NCBI RefSeq assembly: GCF_024713975.1
Contig: NC_091095.1
Location: 8,137,501-8,201,500, forward strand
DNA: 64,000 nt
DNA from: Paralichthys olivaceus
Taxonomy: Eukaryota; Chordata; Actinopteri; Pleuronectiformes; Paralichthyidae
Direction: 5' to 3'
Shown piece by piece: positions 62,327 to 64,000 of the stretch (positions are counted from its first letter, which is position 1; each line of letters opens with the position of its first letter). The notes beneath the pieces were generated by a model. That model worked only from the letters and a program-made list of their open reading frames with translations. It was not told where the DNA came from and did not search any database. The translations under genes and the position numbers were made by a program.

Positions 62327-64000
62327 GTCTGTCACAGGAGTGTCTGCGGAGCGAGGCTCCTGCTCCACATGTCCGCACAGACAGACACAGACAACAGGTT
62401 CGATTCCCGATTCTTGATTCTGAGCTGGACTTTGAAGCAGGAAGCTCCAGAATCAGACCCAAGTAGATGATCACCGAGAAACTACACAGTGATGGTGTTC
62501 TGCTGCCCTCCTCAGTCTGATCCCCGTCATCTCTGCTCCACTGACAGGCTGATGTTTGAGTTATAGTCAACACAATAAAAGAAGTGGGAGGTTTTATCTC
62601 TGTTAATTGTTAATTGCTCCAGTGTTTTCTGTGCAGGGTTTGTGGATATATGATTATACGTGTGTTATAGGCCTTTACATGTGTACTCTGTGGTTTATAT
62701 ACAACACTGCAACAAATCTATATAAAACATTCTCCACTTTCTATTCCACACCAGTTCCAGTTCATAAGGGAATAAATATTAATTTCTATGATAAAATATT
62801 ATTATAGTTTTCTTTTCTAAATCATACTACACGGCATGTGATTCTTGTATTCGTTCAAACCTGGCCTACTCAACACTTACCACTTAGGATCTAGACTATT
62901 CTAGATTCTATTAATAATGACAATAATATTATCATATTCATATTATTAATAATAAGGTATTATAAATAATACAAATAATACATGTACTAATCTATAAAGT
63001 TTGAATAACCAAGGACAAACACCTAAACATGTCATTTTCTTTGCAATCCCATATCTTCATCACACATGCATGTGTCAGTGTCATAATGAATGTGCTTTAT
63101 TAAATATAATTTCTCAGATTTTCTAATATGGCAGATGTTTAATTAATTTGCGTTCTTTTATTATTTGCATTTGGCTACAGCTTTGATCCAGTGCTGTGAC
63201 CTTTGATGGATTAAGCACAATAATAGATCCTGACTGTACCCACAACCAATTTACCAAATTTAATCCCAGTTGGATAAAAATGTGTTACCACTGTAAACAG
63301 ACATAAACAGAAAAATGACTCTGATTACAATGTACCCGTCCTCTATTATGTAGCGTGGGTGTAACCTGTTCTGTGCCAGCAGCTGTTGTATTGAGGTGGA
63401 GATCCTGAAATGCTTTGCACAGATAACATCAGGAGACTCAAGAGCTTTTAAACTGTGTATTTTGTCTCGTAATCTAGGCTAATGTGCCCTATGGGAGGAT
63501 GTAAGAGGATAACCTGGGGCAATGAAGGGACACAATTGAGGTGTTAAATCTCATGTATTAACTGTGCAGTGATTAATGAGCCTGACATGGATTGAAAGTT
63601 TCAAAGTTTCTGAACTCTGTCTGAAAGAGAATGTTCTTGATTGACATGTATCTGTAAAGTTCCTGTAAATATTTCTATTGTGTAATTTGAAGAAATATGA
63701 ATCTAATCCTCTGGTTCAATTCTTACATATAGAAATTCTGAATCTTGTTACGCTAATTACATTACATTTACATTACATTTCATTTAGCTGAAGCTTTTAA
63801 CCAAAGTGACTTACAATAAGTTAATAATAATTACACTTTAAATCAACTCTCCCAGTAAAGCGTAACCTTTCCTGCACCTGAACATCCTCATTCACATGAG
63901 AGCAGAACAAGAATATCTTCCATATTTGTCCAGATGCTTAATAAAACTGCAGAAAAACAGTTTTGGAGTTGTTATTTTGGTAATTCTGACTCACCAGTTC
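62327..64000. other. pex11g upstream region, otherwise no gene
   Basis: The first 250 bp should hold the pex11g 5' UTR and promoter, moderately GC-rich, with no clear TATA or CCAAT box. From about 62,800 on the sequence is AT-rich with no exon-like structure, apart from a teleost repeat near 63.77 kb. Confidence 0.5.
63755..63822 (+). repeat. dispersed teleost repeat end
   Basis: ACATTACATTTACATTACAT, then CATTTAGCTGAAGCTTTTAACC and AAAGTGACTTACAATAAGT. This is a diverged copy of the very common fish motif with CATTTAGCAGACGCTTTTAT and CAAAGCGACTTACA. Confidence 0.7.

Noticed and set aside
62327..62368. Earlier start for pex11g
   Set aside because: The frame is open upstream but has no ATG; the ATG at 62326 gives the expected family N-terminus.

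Overview
The window comes from a bony fish, most likely a percomorph teleost. It is AT-rich, has split genes with short introns, and carries dispersed repeats typical of fish genomes. Its identifiable genes are vertebrate orthologues whose human counterparts lie on 19p13 (R3HDM4, ABCA7, APBA3, PEX11G), so it is part of a conserved synteny block. No bacterial, viral or CRISPR features were seen.

Layout. Positions 1-18,700 hold no confidently recognisable gene. There is a CpG-rich promoter-like segment with a strong minus-strand splice donor at about 9.6 kb, a coding-like stretch at 2.4-2.56 kb, LINE 3' tails, and an inverted-repeat transposon-like element at 16.9-18.1 kb with an expanded 20-21 bp minisatellite in one arm. 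r3hdm4 (minus, 18,731-22,822) has 8 coding exons that join in frame to 256 aa. A plus-strand, three-exon gene of unknown identity (23,875-25,675, 321 aa) lies between r3hdm4 and abca7 and converges on abca7. A 374-bp TTAA-bounded inverted-repeat element sits upstream of it.

The main gene is abca7 (minus, 27,067-48,713, with a non-coding first exon at about 50.2 kb). I traced 49 coding exons whose lengths and phases join without a break into 2,391 residues: two transmembrane halves, two large extracellular domains, two complete ABC ATPase domains, and an unusual long Ser/Lys-rich C-terminal tail ending in a class I PDZ ligand. Upstream and in the same orientation lie apba3 (minus, 51,622-57,172, 731 aa, PTB plus two PDZ domains) and pex11g (minus, 59,662-62,326, 232 aa, peroxisome membrane protein).

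The genes do not form one pathway. ABCA7 is a lipid transporter, APBA3 an APP-binding adaptor, PEX11G a peroxisome proliferation factor and R3HDM4 a predicted nucleic-acid-binding protein. Points for follow-up are the unknown plus-strand gene, the ABCA7 tail, a GC-AG intron, a splice acceptor interrupted by a CAT/ATG microsatellite, a 24-bp microexon, and the 16.9-18.1 kb inverted-repeat element.
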